Shown here: positions 50,414 through 58,238 of the stretch, in pieces | Layout of the letters: every line of letters starts with the position of its first letter | Numbering within the stretch: the first letter of the stretch is position 1 | From: Cellulosimicrobium cellulans | GTDB lineage: Bacteria; Actinomycetota; Actinomycetes; Actinomycetales; Cellulomonadaceae | Assembly: GCF_007679345.1 (NCBI RefSeq) | Contig: NZ_VEGH01000018.1 | Coordinates: 1-64,000 of the forward strand | Direction of reading: 5' to 3' | Length of the DNA stretch: 64,000 bases | The notes under the pieces: generated by a model | Told to the model about the DNA's origin: nothing | What the model saw: only the letters and a program-made list of their open reading frames with translations | The model's database searches: none | Program-made: the position numbers and the translations under genes

Positions 50414-51553
50414 GTGGCCGTGACCGGCGACGGGGGTCCGGCGGGGGCCGGGGCCGCGACCGGTGACGAGGGAGCGGTGCGCTCCGGGGGCGGGACCGTG
50501 GGCGGGTCCGGTCCGGGACCGCGCGCCCGGGCCGCGCTGCGGATCGCGGTGCCGCCGCCCGCGTGGGCCGAGCGCGTCGCGCGCCGGCTCCGCCGTGGTC
50601 CCCGGGCGGTCGTCGACCCCGAGCCCGCTCAGCCCGCCCCGCCCCGGGTCGTCGTGGTCACCGACTCGACGTCCTGCCTGACGGCGGCCGACGCCGCGGC
50701 CTGGGGGATCGACGTCGTCCCGCTCGACGTGGCGGCCGACGGCGAGCGGTTCCGTGACGGCGTCGACCTGACCCCCGACGGGCTGGTCGCGGCGCTCGCC
50801 GCCGGGCGCCGCGTCACGACGTCCCAGCCGCCGCCCGCCGCGTTCGCCGCCGCCTACGAGGCCGCCGCCGCGCGCGGGGCCGCCGAGGTGGTGTCCGTGC
50901 ACCTGTCCGGCGAGCTCTCCGGCACCGTCCGCGCTGCCGGCCTGGCCGCGCAGCTCGCGCCGCTGCCCGTGCACGTCGTCGACTCGCGGAGCGCCGGGCT
51001 CGGGCTCGGCTTCGCCGCGCTGGCCGCCGCGGAGGCCGCTCGCGGCACCGTCTGGGGGCCCGCCGACGGCGCGTCCGTGGCGGGGGCCGCCGAGCAGGTC
51101 GGGCGGTCCACCGCGGCGTGGTTCGTCGTGGACTCGCTGGACCACCTGCGCCGGGGCGGGCGGCTGGCGGCCGCCGCCGCCGCGTTCGGGACGGTGCTCG
51201 GGCTGCGGCCGGTGCTCGTCCTGCGCGACGGGCGGATCGAGGTCGCGGAGCGGGTGCGGACGCGGCGCGCGGCGCGGGAGCGGCTGCACGCGCTCGCCGT
51301 GGCGGAGGTGGGACGGCGAGTGCCGGGGGCGGGTTCCGGGGTCGCGGGTGCCGGTGCCGCGGGTGCCGGCTCGGCCGTGTCGGCCGTGCGGGTCGGGGTG
51401 CAGCACCTCGGCCGCCCCGAGGTGGCCGAGGAGGTGGCCGGCCGGCTTCGGGACGCGCTCGGCCTCGACGAGGTCCTGGTGCGTGAGGTGGGGGCCGTGC
51501 TCGGCGGGCACCTCGGCGTCGGTGCCCTCGCCGTGACCGTGACCGACCGCTGA
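50414..51553 (+). CDS. DegV family fatty-acid-binding protein with low-complexity N-terminus
   Basis: DegV proteins bind a fatty acid for phosphorylation in the FakAB system. The conserved core begins near 50643 with RVVVVTDSTSCLTAADA and continues with VTTSQPPPAAF, VVSVHLSGELSGTVRAA, VDSRSAGLGLGFA and FVVDSLDHLRRGGRL. The N-terminus before the core is Gly/Ala-rich and its start codon is uncertain. GTG 50414, 50420, 50477 and 50498 are all in frame and none has a clean ribosome-binding site. It follows leuS by about 116 nt and precedes comEA. Confidence 0.82.
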   Translation: MAVTGDGGPAGAGAATGDEGAVRSGGGTVGGSGPGPRARAALRIAVPPPAWAERVARRLRRGPRAVVDPEPAQPAPPRVVVVTDSTSCLTAADAAAWGIDVVPLDVAADGERFRDGVDLTPDGLVAALAAGRRVTTSQPPPAAFAAAYEAAAARGAAEVVSVHLSGELSGTVRAAGLAAQLAPLPVHVVDSRSAGLGLGFAALAAAEAARGTVWGPADGASVAGAAEQVGRSTAAWFVVDSLDHLRRGGRLAAAAAAFGTVLGLRPVLVLRDGRIEVAERVRTRRAARERLHALAVAEVGRRVPGAGSGVAGAGAAGAGSAVSAVRVGVQHLGRPEVAEEVAGRLRDALGLDEVLVREVGAVLGGHLGVGALAVTVTDR

Positions 51554-51725
51554 CGTCCCGGGCGGGGCGCAGGCGGGTCGCCCGAGGGCCGGCGCGTGCT
51601 CGGCGGCGGTGCGGGTCCCGGCCGTGCCCGCTCGGCGAGCGGTCGCCGAACCGTCCACAGGGGGGTGCCCCGTGCGTCGTCCCCAGGTCGGCGGCCGCCT
51701 CGGCACCACCGACGGGGAGGCTGCC

Positions 51726-51731
51726 TAGCGT
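51726..51731 (+). promoter_or_regulatory. -10 box of leaderless comEA
   Basis: TAGCGT lies 6 nt before ATG 51738. The rest of the 51554-51737 gap holds no gene that I can support. Confidence 0.5.
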
Positions 51732-51737
51732 CGCCGC

Positions 51738-52706
51738 ATGACCTGGTACGACGGTGGACCGCCACCGGACCCGCGCCACGACGCCACGGTCCCCTTCACC
51801 ACGGGCGCCGGCGCTGCGCGGCTGCGTGAGGCGGCGCGGGGGGCGTCGGCCGTGCTGCCCGCCGCCGGCGAGCGCGGGGCGGGGCCCGAGCGGGACGAGG
51901 CCGCGCGTGCCGGGGACGGTGCGGTGCGGGGTGACGGCGGGACGCCGGGCGCCGAGCAGCCGGTACGGGGTGGTGGCGGGGCGCGCGTCGTGCCGGTCGG
52001 TGGCGTCGGTGCCGGCCCGGGCGCGGACCTCGACGAGCCGGACCGCGCGGTCGATGACGGGCGGTCCGGGCTCGACGGCCTCGTGCGGTGGCGGGTCGCG
52101 CCGCGGACCGCGGGGATCGCGCTCGGGGCGCTGCTGCTCGCGGGGGGAGCGGTGGCCCTGCGGTCGGCCGGGCAGCCGACGGGGGAGCCGGTCGCGGTCG
52201 AGGAGCCCGCGGTGACGGCTCCGGTGGCCGGGCCGGGAGGTGCGGAGCCCGGCCCGACGCCCGAGGAGGCGACCGTCTGGGTGCACGTCGTCGGCGAGGT
52301 CGCGTCGCCGGGGGTGGTCGCGATGCCCGCCGGTTCGCGCGTGGCCGACGCCGTCACGGCGGCCGGCGGCGCGCTCCCGGGCGCGGACCTCACCGCGCTG
52401 AACCTGGCGGCCGTGGTCCAGGACGGTGCCCAGATCCGCGTCCCGGCGCCCGGTGAGGAGCCGGTGGCGGCCGAGGACGCGGGCGGCGGCGTGGGTGGCG
52501 GCGGTGCGGCGGGTGGCGCGGTGGACGTGAACGCGGCCGGCGCGGCCGAGCTCCAGACGCTGCCGGGGATCGGCCCGGTGCTCGCCGAGCGGATCGTGGC
52601 CTGGCGCGAGGCGCACGGCCCGTTCGCGAGCGTGGACGCCCTGCAGGACGTGTCCGGCATCGGCCCCGCGGTGCTCGGCCAGATCCGTGACCTGGTGCGG
52701 GTGTGA
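51738..52706 (+). CDS. comEA: ComEA-type DNA-binding membrane protein
   Basis: ComEA binds double-stranded DNA outside the membrane during natural transformation. The 322-residue protein has a long disordered N-terminus, a membrane helix (TAGIALGALLLAGGAVAL), an SLBB-like domain (VHVVGEVASPGVVAMPAG) and a C-terminal helix-hairpin-helix pair (LQTLPGIGPVLAERIVAW and LQDVSGIGPAVLGQIRDL). The stop codon overlaps the comEC start by 4 nt. Actinobacteria often keep this pair without known competence, so the role here is inferred from family. Confidence 0.92.
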   Translation: MTWYDGGPPPDPRHDATVPFTTGAGAARLREAARGASAVLPAAGERGAGPERDEAARAGDGAVRGDGGTPGAEQPVRGGGGARVVPVGGVGAGPGADLDEPDRAVDDGRSGLDGLVRWRVAPRTAGIALGALLLAGGAVALRSAGQPTGEPVAVEEPAVTAPVAGPGGAEPGPTPEEATVWVHVVGEVASPGVVAMPAGSRVADAVTAAGGALPGADLTALNLAAVVQDGAQIRVPAPGEEPVAAEDAGGGVGGGGAAGGAVDVNAAGAAELQTLPGIGPVLAERIVAWREAHGPFASVDALQDVSGIGPAVLGQIRDLVRV

Positions 52707-54430
52707 GCGCCGACGAGGCGGTCGACGTCCGGCTGGTCCCGGCGGCGCTCGCGGTCTGGGCGGCCGCGGTGCTCGCCGTCTGCGGCACCGCGGGGGTGCT
52801 GGTCGGCGCCGGTGCGGTGGTCGGGGCGCTCGCCGCGGCCGTGCTCGGCGTGCGGCCGCGGGCGGAGGCACCGGCGCGGAGTGCGCGGCGTGCGCGGGCG
52901 TGGGGCGCGGTGCGGGCCGGGCCGCGCCCGCCGGACCGGGCTGCGCGGCGCCCGCCGGACCGGGCTGCGCTGCGCGGGCAGGGCGGGCTGGCGCTGGGCG
53001 CGGTGGCGGTCCTGCTCCTGGCCACGGGGACCCAGGTCCGCGCCCGCGAGGCGGGCGACATCCGGGGGCTCGCCGAGGAGCGAGCACGCGTGCGGCTGGC
53101 CGGGACCGTCCGGTCCACCCCGCAGCCGCCCGGGGGCGGGGGCGGCTCGGGCGGGGTCGTGCGCTTCCTGCTGGCGGTGGACTCGGTGGCCGACGTCGGT
53201 GCCGGGCGGGGCGCGGAGCAGACCACCGGGCGGGACGCCGGGCAGGAGGCCGAGCAGGAGGCCGGGCAGGAGACGCGGCGGGCGGGCGGCCCGCGTGCCA
53301 CCGCGTCGCGTGCCGCCGTCGAGGTGTACGCGCCTGCCACGGCGTCCGACCTGGCCTACGGCACGCGCGTCGTCGTCGAGGCCCGGCTCTCGCCGGTCCC
53401 GGACGTCGCGCGACGGGCGATGGCGCGCGCCCGGGCGGACGGCGACCTGGGGGTGCGGGCACCGCCTCCCACCGTGCTCCGCGTCGCCGACGGGGTGCGG
53501 GCCGGGCTGGTCGCGACCGCGGCCACGGTGCCCGGCGACGCGGGTCGGCTGCTGCCGGCGGTGGCGGTCGGCGACACCCGCGGGGTCGGTGACCTGGACG
53601 ACGCGATGCGCGTGTCCGGGCTCGCGCACATCACGGCGGTGTCGGGGGCGCACTTCTCGATCCTCGGGGCGGTCGTGCTGGCGGTGGTCACGCGGTGCGG
53701 GGTGCCGCGGCGGTGGCGCTGGTTGCCGCTCGTGGTGGCGCTCGGGGGGTTCGTCGCGGTGGTGCAGCCCGGGTCGAGCGTCGTGCGCGCGGCGGTGATG
53801 GGCGCTGTCGGCGTGCTCGGCATCGTCGTGGGCCGACCGGCGCGGTCGGTGCCTGCGCTGGCGTGCGCCGTGATCGTGCTGCTCGTGGTGGACCCGTGGT
53901 TGGCGCGGGACGTCGGGTTCGTGCTGTCCGTGGTCGCGACGGCGGGGATCGCGCTGCTCGCGGGGCCGCTGGCTCGACGGTGGTCGGCGACGGCGGGCGC
54001 CTCACGGACGCGCGCGACCAGCAGGGCCGGTGCCGACGAGCTCCCGGCTGCGCATCCCGTGGCGACCGCCTTCGCCGTCCCCGTCGCCGCCCAGGCGGTG
54101 TGCGGGCCGGTGCTGCTCGTGCTCACCCCTGCCGTGTCCGCGTACGCCGTGCTGGCGAACGCCGTCGCGGCGCCGGCCGTGGCTCCGGCGACGGTCGGAG
54201 GGCTGCTCGCCGCCGTGCTCGGCCCGTGGTGGCCGGCGGGTGCGACCTGGTGCGCGCAGGGGGCGGGCGCGGCGTGCTGGTGGATCGCCGCGGTCGCCCG
54301 CACCGCGACCGGGCTGCCGGGCGCCCAGGTGGCGTGGGCGGGCGGTGCGCTCGGCCAGGTGCTCCTCGCGTGCGCGTGCGGCGCCGCGCTCGTCCTGGTG
54401 CTCCGGTGTCGGCGGGCCGTGGGACGCTAG
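52703..54430 (+). CDS. comEC: ComEC/Rec2 family DNA channel protein, short form
   Basis: ComEC forms the membrane channel for DNA uptake. The 575-residue protein has an OB-like N-terminal region and the competence domain, whose signature is HITAVSGAHFSILGAVV (usual form HLTAVSGANV). About ten hydrophobic helices are present. It ends soon after the last helices and lacks the C-terminal metallo-beta-lactamase domain found in the ~770-residue Bacillus protein. The N-terminal third contains repeated Arg/Pro and Gln/Glu/Ala-rich runs. GTG 52703 overlaps the comEA stop codon (GTGA). Confidence 0.9.
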   Translation: MSADEAVDVRLVPAALAVWAAAVLAVCGTAGVLVGAGAVVGALAAAVLGVRPRAEAPARSARRARAWGAVRAGPRPPDRAARRPPDRAALRGQGGLALGAVAVLLLATGTQVRAREAGDIRGLAEERARVRLAGTVRSTPQPPGGGGGSGGVVRFLLAVDSVADVGAGRGAEQTTGRDAGQEAEQEAGQETRRAGGPRATASRAAVEVYAPATASDLAYGTRVVVEARLSPVPDVARRAMARARADGDLGVRAPPPTVLRVADGVRAGLVATAATVPGDAGRLLPAVAVGDTRGVGDLDDAMRVSGLAHITAVSGAHFSILGAVVLAVVTRCGVPRRWRWLPLVVALGGFVAVVQPGSSVVRAAVMGAVGVLGIVVGRPARSVPALACAVIVLLVVDPWLARDVGFVLSVVATAGIALLAGPLARRWSATAGASRTRATSRAGADELPAAHPVATAFAVPVAAQAVCGPVLLVLTPAVSAYAVLANAVAAPAVAPATVGGLLAAVLGPWWPAGATWCAQGAGAACWWIAAVARTATGLPGAQVAWAGGALGQVLLACACGAALVLVLRCRRAVGR

Positions 54431-54434
54431 GCAG

Positions 54435-55469
54435 GTGCCTGCTCCCACCTCCGCCGCGCGCCGACCCGCCCGGGGCGGCCGCGGGTCGTCCGCCCCCGCC
54501 GGCCTCGCGTGGGACGAGGTCGGGCTCGCCCCGGTCGTCCTGATCACCGGCCCGGAGGAGCTGCTCGCCGAACGCGCCGCCGACCGGGTCGTCGGGCTCG
54601 CCCGCGAGCGGGACGCCGAGGTCGAGGTCACGCGCCTCGACGCCGCGGCGTACGGGGCCGGCGAGCTGACGCTGGCCACGAGCCCCTCGTTGTTCGCCGA
54701 GGACCGGGTCGTGGTGGTCGAGAACGTCGAGAAGGGCACGGACGACCTGATCCTCGAGGCGACGGCCTACGTCGCGGCCCCGCAGGAGGACGTCGTCCTG
54801 GTGCTCCGGCACGGCGGCGGCCAGCGCGGCAAGCGGCTGCTCGACGCGGTGAAGGCGGCCGGCCACCCCGTGGCGGTGTGCGAGACGATCAAGCGCGACG
54901 CCGACAAGGCCGCGTTCGTGACGCAGGAGCTGCGTCGCGCGGGCCGCCGGATGGAGGCCCGTGCCGTCCGGTCCCTGGTGGACGCCGTCGGCAGCGACCT
55001 GCGCGAGCTCGCCGCGGCGTGCGCCCAGCTCGTCGCGGACACGTCGGGCGTCATCAGCGTCGAGGTCGTCGAGCGGTACTACGGCGGCCGGATCGAGGCG
55101 ACGGGGTTCCGCGTCGCCGACGCAGCGGTCGACGGCAACGCCGGGGAGGCGGTCGCGCTGCTGCGGCACGCGTTCGCCACGGGCGTCGACCCGGTCCCGC
55201 TGGTGGCGGCGCTCGCGGCGCGGCTCCGGGTGCTCGCCAAGGTGTCGGCGGTGCGGGGGCGCGGACCGGGCGCCGAGCGCGACCTCGGGCTCGCGCCGTG
55301 GCAGGTCGACCGGTCGCGCAAGGAGCTGAACCGGTGGACGCCCGAGGCGCTCGCGTCGGCGATCACCGCGGTCGCGCAGGCGGACGCGGAGGTCAAGGGC
55401 GCGAGCCGCGACCCGCGCTTCGCCGTCGAGCGCGCGGTGCTGCGGATCGCCGCGGTCGTCCGGCGCTGA
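54435..55469 (+). CDS. holA: DNA polymerase III subunit delta
   Basis: HolA is the clamp-loader subunit that opens the sliding clamp. The 344-residue protein has the AAA-like N-terminal domain (LAPVVLITGPEELLAERAA) and the middle helical domain (FVTQELRRAGRRMEARAV). The C-terminal collar domain includes VDRSRKELNRWTPEALASAI. GTG 54435 lies 4 nt after the comEC stop with no strong ribosome-binding site; coupling to comEC is likely. The order comEA-comEC-holA then rpsT is standard in many bacteria. Confidence 0.9.
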   Translation: MPAPTSAARRPARGGRGSSAPAGLAWDEVGLAPVVLITGPEELLAERAADRVVGLARERDAEVEVTRLDAAAYGAGELTLATSPSLFAEDRVVVVENVEKGTDDLILEATAYVAAPQEDVVLVLRHGGGQRGKRLLDAVKAAGHPVAVCETIKRDADKAAFVTQELRRAGRRMEARAVRSLVDAVGSDLRELAAACAQLVADTSGVISVEVVERYYGGRIEATGFRVADAAVDGNAGEAVALLRHAFATGVDPVPLVAALAARLRVLAKVSAVRGRGPGAERDLGLAPWQVDRSRKELNRWTPEALASAITAVAQADAEVKGASRDPRFAVERAVLRIAAVVRR

Positions 55470-55544
55470 CCGCCCCGCGGGGTCGGCCCGCCGCACGGCG
55501 AGGCAGGCGGGCGACGAGGACGTGCGCCACGTGCCCGGCGCCGA

Positions 55545-56309
55545 TCAGATGTAGTGCTGCCCCAGCGCGTTGGTGCCGGGCCGCAGCAGCGGCGCCGCCG
55601 AGCGGTCGACCAGCAGGCTCCGCTCCAGCAGGTTGCCCTGGTAGAGGTCGAAGCCGAGGCGCCGCCCGGCCTTGAGCTCGGCGCTCGTCTCGACGAACTC
55701 GGCGACCAGCAGCGCGCCGTGGGACCGCGCCAGGTCGACCACCGGCTCGCCCTCGAGGTCGAGGTCCCGTGCGTCGATCTTCACGAAGTCGGCCTGGGGG
55801 AGGAGCATGCGCTGGTCCTGCCGGGAGACGAACCCGGCCATCGCGATCCGGAAGCCCTGCTCCCGGAGCCGGCGGACCCCCCGCAGCACGTCGCCGTCGA
55901 TGCGGGTCGTGCCCGTGATCTCCACCACGAGGCGGTCGGGACGGTTCGGCAGGTGCAGCTCGCCGGTGAGGAACGCGCGCGGGCACCGCGCGAACAGCCA
56001 GCGCCCGTGGCCGACCTCGTCGACGTCCGCGCGGCCGAAGGTGGCGCGCAGCACGGCGCTGGTCGCGCGCTCGTGCTGGAGCTCGCTCCACGCGCCGGCG
56101 TCGGCCGAGGTGGCGCCGGGTGCCCGGAACGCCAGCTCGTAGCCGAAGGGGTGCAGCCGGGGGGAGAAGATCCCCTGCCGCCCGACCAGCACGCGCTCCG
56201 TCGCCACGTGCCGCTCCCACTGGCGGCGCAGCACGTCCGGGATCGCGGCGTCGATCTCGTCCGCGAGCTGTCGCTCCACGTCGCCCTGTCCCCTGGTCAT
56301 GTCATCCAT
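55545..56309 (-). CDS. Degenerate EAL-domain (YuxH-like) signalling protein
   Basis: The 254-residue protein aligns by motif with the N-terminal EAL-like half of YuxH-type proteins: VGRQGIFSPRLHPFGYELAFR at the start, LVVEITGTTRIDGDVL and ADFVKIDARDLDLEG later. The DDFGxG metal-binding motif of active c-di-GMP phosphodiesterases is absent (MAGFVSRQD stands in its place), and there is no HDOD domain. It is therefore likely a non-enzymatic sensor or binding protein. ATG 56309 is preferred; it is 6 nt after a GACTGT box on the minus strand. TGACA boxes overlap its promoter. Confidence 0.72.
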   Translation of the reverse strand: MDDMTRGQGDVERQLADEIDAAIPDVLRRQWERHVATERVLVGRQGIFSPRLHPFGYELAFRAPGATSADAGAWSELQHERATSAVLRATFGRADVDEVGHGRWLFARCPRAFLTGELHLPNRPDRLVVEITGTTRIDGDVLRGVRRLREQGFRIAMAGFVSRQDQRMLLPQADFVKIDARDLDLEGEPVVDLARSHGALLVAEFVETSAELKAGRRLGFDLYQGNLLERSLLVDRSAAPLLRPGTNALGQHYI

Positions 56310-56335
56310 GACACCACAGTCAGCGCCGCATGACA
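56300..56335 (-). promoter_or_regulatory. TGACA box cluster at the EAL-like gene start
   Basis: TGACA occurs at 56309-56313 and 56331-56335 on the plus strand, 22 bp apart, and in the other orientation at 56300-56304. The boxes overlap the likely start of the minus-strand EAL-like gene. They resemble the boxes in front of the peptide and regulator genes. Confidence 0.5.
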
Positions 56336-56472
56336 CGGGTTCGGCTCTCCGACCGGGGGTGATATCGCGAGATGACGGGGCAAAGTGACGTCGGATTCAC
56401 CCGATCGGGCGGAACCGCGCCAGAACTGCTCAGCAGGTGGTGCGAAGCGCATCGCATCAGTCATGATCGTCG

Positions 56473-56498
56473 TGACAGCCAGTCAACATTCTGTGACA
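56473..56498 (+). promoter_or_regulatory. Paired GTGACAG boxes before the peptide gene
   Basis: Two copies of GTGACAG begin at 56472 and 56493, exactly 21 bp (two helical turns) apart. They end 11 nt before the peptide start codon and flank a weak CATTCT -10 candidate (56487-56492). Confidence 0.55.
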
Positions 56499-56509
56499 GG
56501 AGACCCCCC

Positions 56510-56647
56510 ATGCGCACCTCGATCAAGGCCATCGCCACCGCCGCCCTCGCCCTGACCCTCACCCTCGGCGCGTCGGGCGCGGCCAACGCCGCCGGCGGCT
56601 TCACGATCCAGAGCGGCGCGACGGGCTGCTGCCGGACCGTCGCCTGA
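56510..56647 (+). CDS. Small secreted peptide precursor, candidate signalling peptide
   Basis: ATG 56510 is preceded by ACAGGAGA with a 6-8 nt spacer. The 45-residue product has a basic N-terminus (MRTSIK), a hydrophobic core (AIATAALALTLTL) and a signal-peptidase site near GAANA. Cleavage leaves a tail of about 17-18 residues, GGFTIQSGATGCCRTVA, with a vicinal Cys-Cys pair. I recognise no family. It lies in its own transcription unit: paired TGACA boxes upstream and a terminator hairpin downstream. The next gene encodes an XRE regulator with TPR-like repeats, the usual partner of peptide pheromones in RRNPP systems. A lantibiotic-like or stress peptide is an alternative. Confidence 0.72.
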   Translation: MRTSIKAIATAALALTLTLGASGAANAAGGFTIQSGATGCCRTVA

Positions 56648-56660
56648 ACGCCTTCGGGGC

Positions 56661-56707
56661 GTCCCGGCTCGCTCCGCCGACGCTCGGCGCGTGCGGCGAG
56701 CCGGGAC
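56661..56707 (+). terminator. Hairpin between peptide and XRE genes
   Basis: A perfect 12-bp stem (56661-56672 with 56696-56707) encloses a 23-nt loop that contains a smaller 5-bp hairpin (GCCGA/TCGGC). It would separate peptide and regulator transcripts. Confidence 0.6.
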
Positions 56708-56724
56708 CGAGTCGTGGCGGACGG

Positions 56725-56766
56725 GTGACAGGCTCGCCGTCACGAGGCGTCATAGGTACAGTGACA
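56725..56766 (+). promoter_or_regulatory. Promoter and TGACA boxes of the XRE regulator
   Basis: GTGAC (56725-56729) and GTCAC (56739-56743) form an inverted repeat with 9 nt between them, near the expected -35 position. TACAGT (56757-56762) is the -10 box, 7 nt before ATG 56770. A further TGACA (56762-56766) overlaps the transcription start. The layout suggests autoregulation. Confidence 0.5.
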
Positions 56767-56769
56767 CCC

Positions 56770-58101
56770 ATGACGACCATTGCTGACCGCGTCCGCCAGG
56801 CGCGGTTGGCCGCTGGGCTCTCCCAGACGGCCCTCGCCGGAGACGCGCTCTCGCCGAGCTACATCTCCCTCATCGAGTCCGGTCGGCGCGAGCCGACCGA
56901 CGCGGCGCTCGGCGTCATCGCCGAGCGGCTCGGGTCCACGGTCGAGTACCTCAAGCACGGCGACGAGGGGCCGGCCGAGGCGCGCGCCAAGCTCGCGCTC
57001 GACTACGCCCGTCTCGACCTGGTGTCGGGGGAGGCCTCGTCGGCACGGGACCGGATCCTCGCGCTGGACCTCGAGCCGGTGTCCCGGCAGGTGCGGGTCG
57101 AGGCGCTGCTGGCCCTCGCGCAGGCGCACGAGATGCTCGGCGACCTCGAGTCGGCCGTCGGCGTCCTGGAGCCCCTGCTCACGCAGGCACGCGTCGAGCA
57201 GCACCACCTCGACGCCGCCGCGGCGGCCACGGCCCTCGTCGCCTCCTACGTGGAGTCCGGCGACCTCGGCCGCGCGATCGAGGTCGGCGACCGCCAGCTC
57301 GCGGAGCTGGAGGAGGCCGGCCTGACCGGCACCGACGAGCACCTCCGCCTCGGCTCGACGACCCTGTGGGCGTACGTCGAGCGCGGCGACCTGCTGTACG
57401 CGACGCACCGCGCGGCCGAGCTGATCCGCCAGGCGGAGTCGCTGGGCACCCCGCGCGGCCGCGGGTCGGTCTACTGGAACGCGGCGCTCGTGGCGGAGCA
57501 GCGGCACGACTACGGCCTGGCCAAGCGCTACACCGAGCGCGCGCTGGCGCTCCTCGGCGAGGGCGAGGTCAGCCGCGACATCCCGCGTCTGCGCCTCAAC
57601 TACGCGTGGCTCCTGCTCCGCAGCGACCCGGCCGAACCGGCGACCGCGCTCGAGCAGCTCGAGCGCGCGGCCCCCGAGCTCGAGGTCTCCGGCTCCGAGG
57701 TGGAGATGGCGCGCCTGGATGTCGAGCGGTCGCGCGCGCACCTGATGCAGGGCGACCCGGTCGCGGCCGAGTCCTTCGGCCGCGCGGCTCTCGACCGGCT
57801 CGGCGACCAGCCCCGTCTGGACGGCGCGGCGGCGCAGCTCGCGATCGGCGACGCGCTGCACGCCCGCGGGGAGGTCGAGGCGGCGTCCCGCGCGTACCGC
57901 TGGGCCGCCGACATGCTCGGCATGATGTCCGCGTCGCGGCAGTCCGCCGCGGTGTGGCGCGAGCTCGGCGACCGGTTCCTGGGCCACGGCGACGTGACCG
58001 GGGCTGCGCAGGCGTTCGACCGCGCGCTGCGGGAGGCGGGCTTCCGGCCGGCCGTTCCCGCGGTGCTGTGGGAGGCGTGGAGCGCGGTGGCTCAGGACTG
58101 A
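56770..58101 (+). CDS. XRE-family regulator with C-terminal TPR-like repeats (RRNPP-like)
   Basis: The 443-residue protein begins with an XRE helix-turn-helix (RVRQARLAAGLSQTALAGD, then LSPSYISLIESGRREPTDAA). From about residue 75 to the end it consists of helical pairs with TPR spacing, for example LLALAQAHEMLGDLESAVGV, YWNAALVAEQRHDYGLAKRY and LAIGDALHARGEVEAASRAY. About eight repeats can be counted. This HTH-plus-TPR build is that of RRNPP peptide receptors such as PlcR and Rgg, though the protein is longer than those. It is leaderless from TACAGT; GTG 56725 lies inside the promoter. The adjacent peptide gene and shared TGACA boxes suggest a regulator-ligand pair. Confidence 0.87.
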   Translation: MTTIADRVRQARLAAGLSQTALAGDALSPSYISLIESGRREPTDAALGVIAERLGSTVEYLKHGDEGPAEARAKLALDYARLDLVSGEASSARDRILALDLEPVSRQVRVEALLALAQAHEMLGDLESAVGVLEPLLTQARVEQHHLDAAAAATALVASYVESGDLGRAIEVGDRQLAELEEAGLTGTDEHLRLGSTTLWAYVERGDLLYATHRAAELIRQAESLGTPRGRGSVYWNAALVAEQRHDYGLAKRYTERALALLGEGEVSRDIPRLRLNYAWLLLRSDPAEPATALEQLERAAPELEVSGSEVEMARLDVERSRAHLMQGDPVAAESFGRAALDRLGDQPRLDGAAAQLAIGDALHARGEVEAASRAYRWAADMLGMMSASRQSAAVWRELGDRFLGHGDVTGAAQAFDRALREAGFRPAVPAVLWEAWSAVAQD

Positions 58102-58144
58102 GCGACCGCGTTCCCCACGGGAGGGCCACGGCCCGACCCGCACA

Positions 58145-58178
58145 GAGGGCGTCACCCCGCAGGGGGGGTGACGCCCTC
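58145..58178 (+). terminator. Terminator of the XRE regulator gene
   Basis: A perfect 14-bp stem (58145-58158 with 58165-58178) encloses a 6-nt loop, 43 nt after the stop codon. Confidence 0.8.
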
Positions 58179-58238
58179 GGCGTGTTCCGGGAGTGCCCCG
58201 CGCCCCACGCCGTGCGTCCCGGCGTGCCGTCGCTCCGC

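Noticed and set aside
51596..51680. GC-rich partial palindromes upstream of comEA
   Set aside because: Arms are only about 6 bp and imperfect, within what is expected at this base composition.
56510..58101. Peptide and XRE genes as a toxin-antitoxin pair
   Set aside because: The peptide carries an export signal, lies in its own unit ended by a hairpin, and the regulator has a long TPR region that type II antitoxins lack. It cannot be fully excluded.
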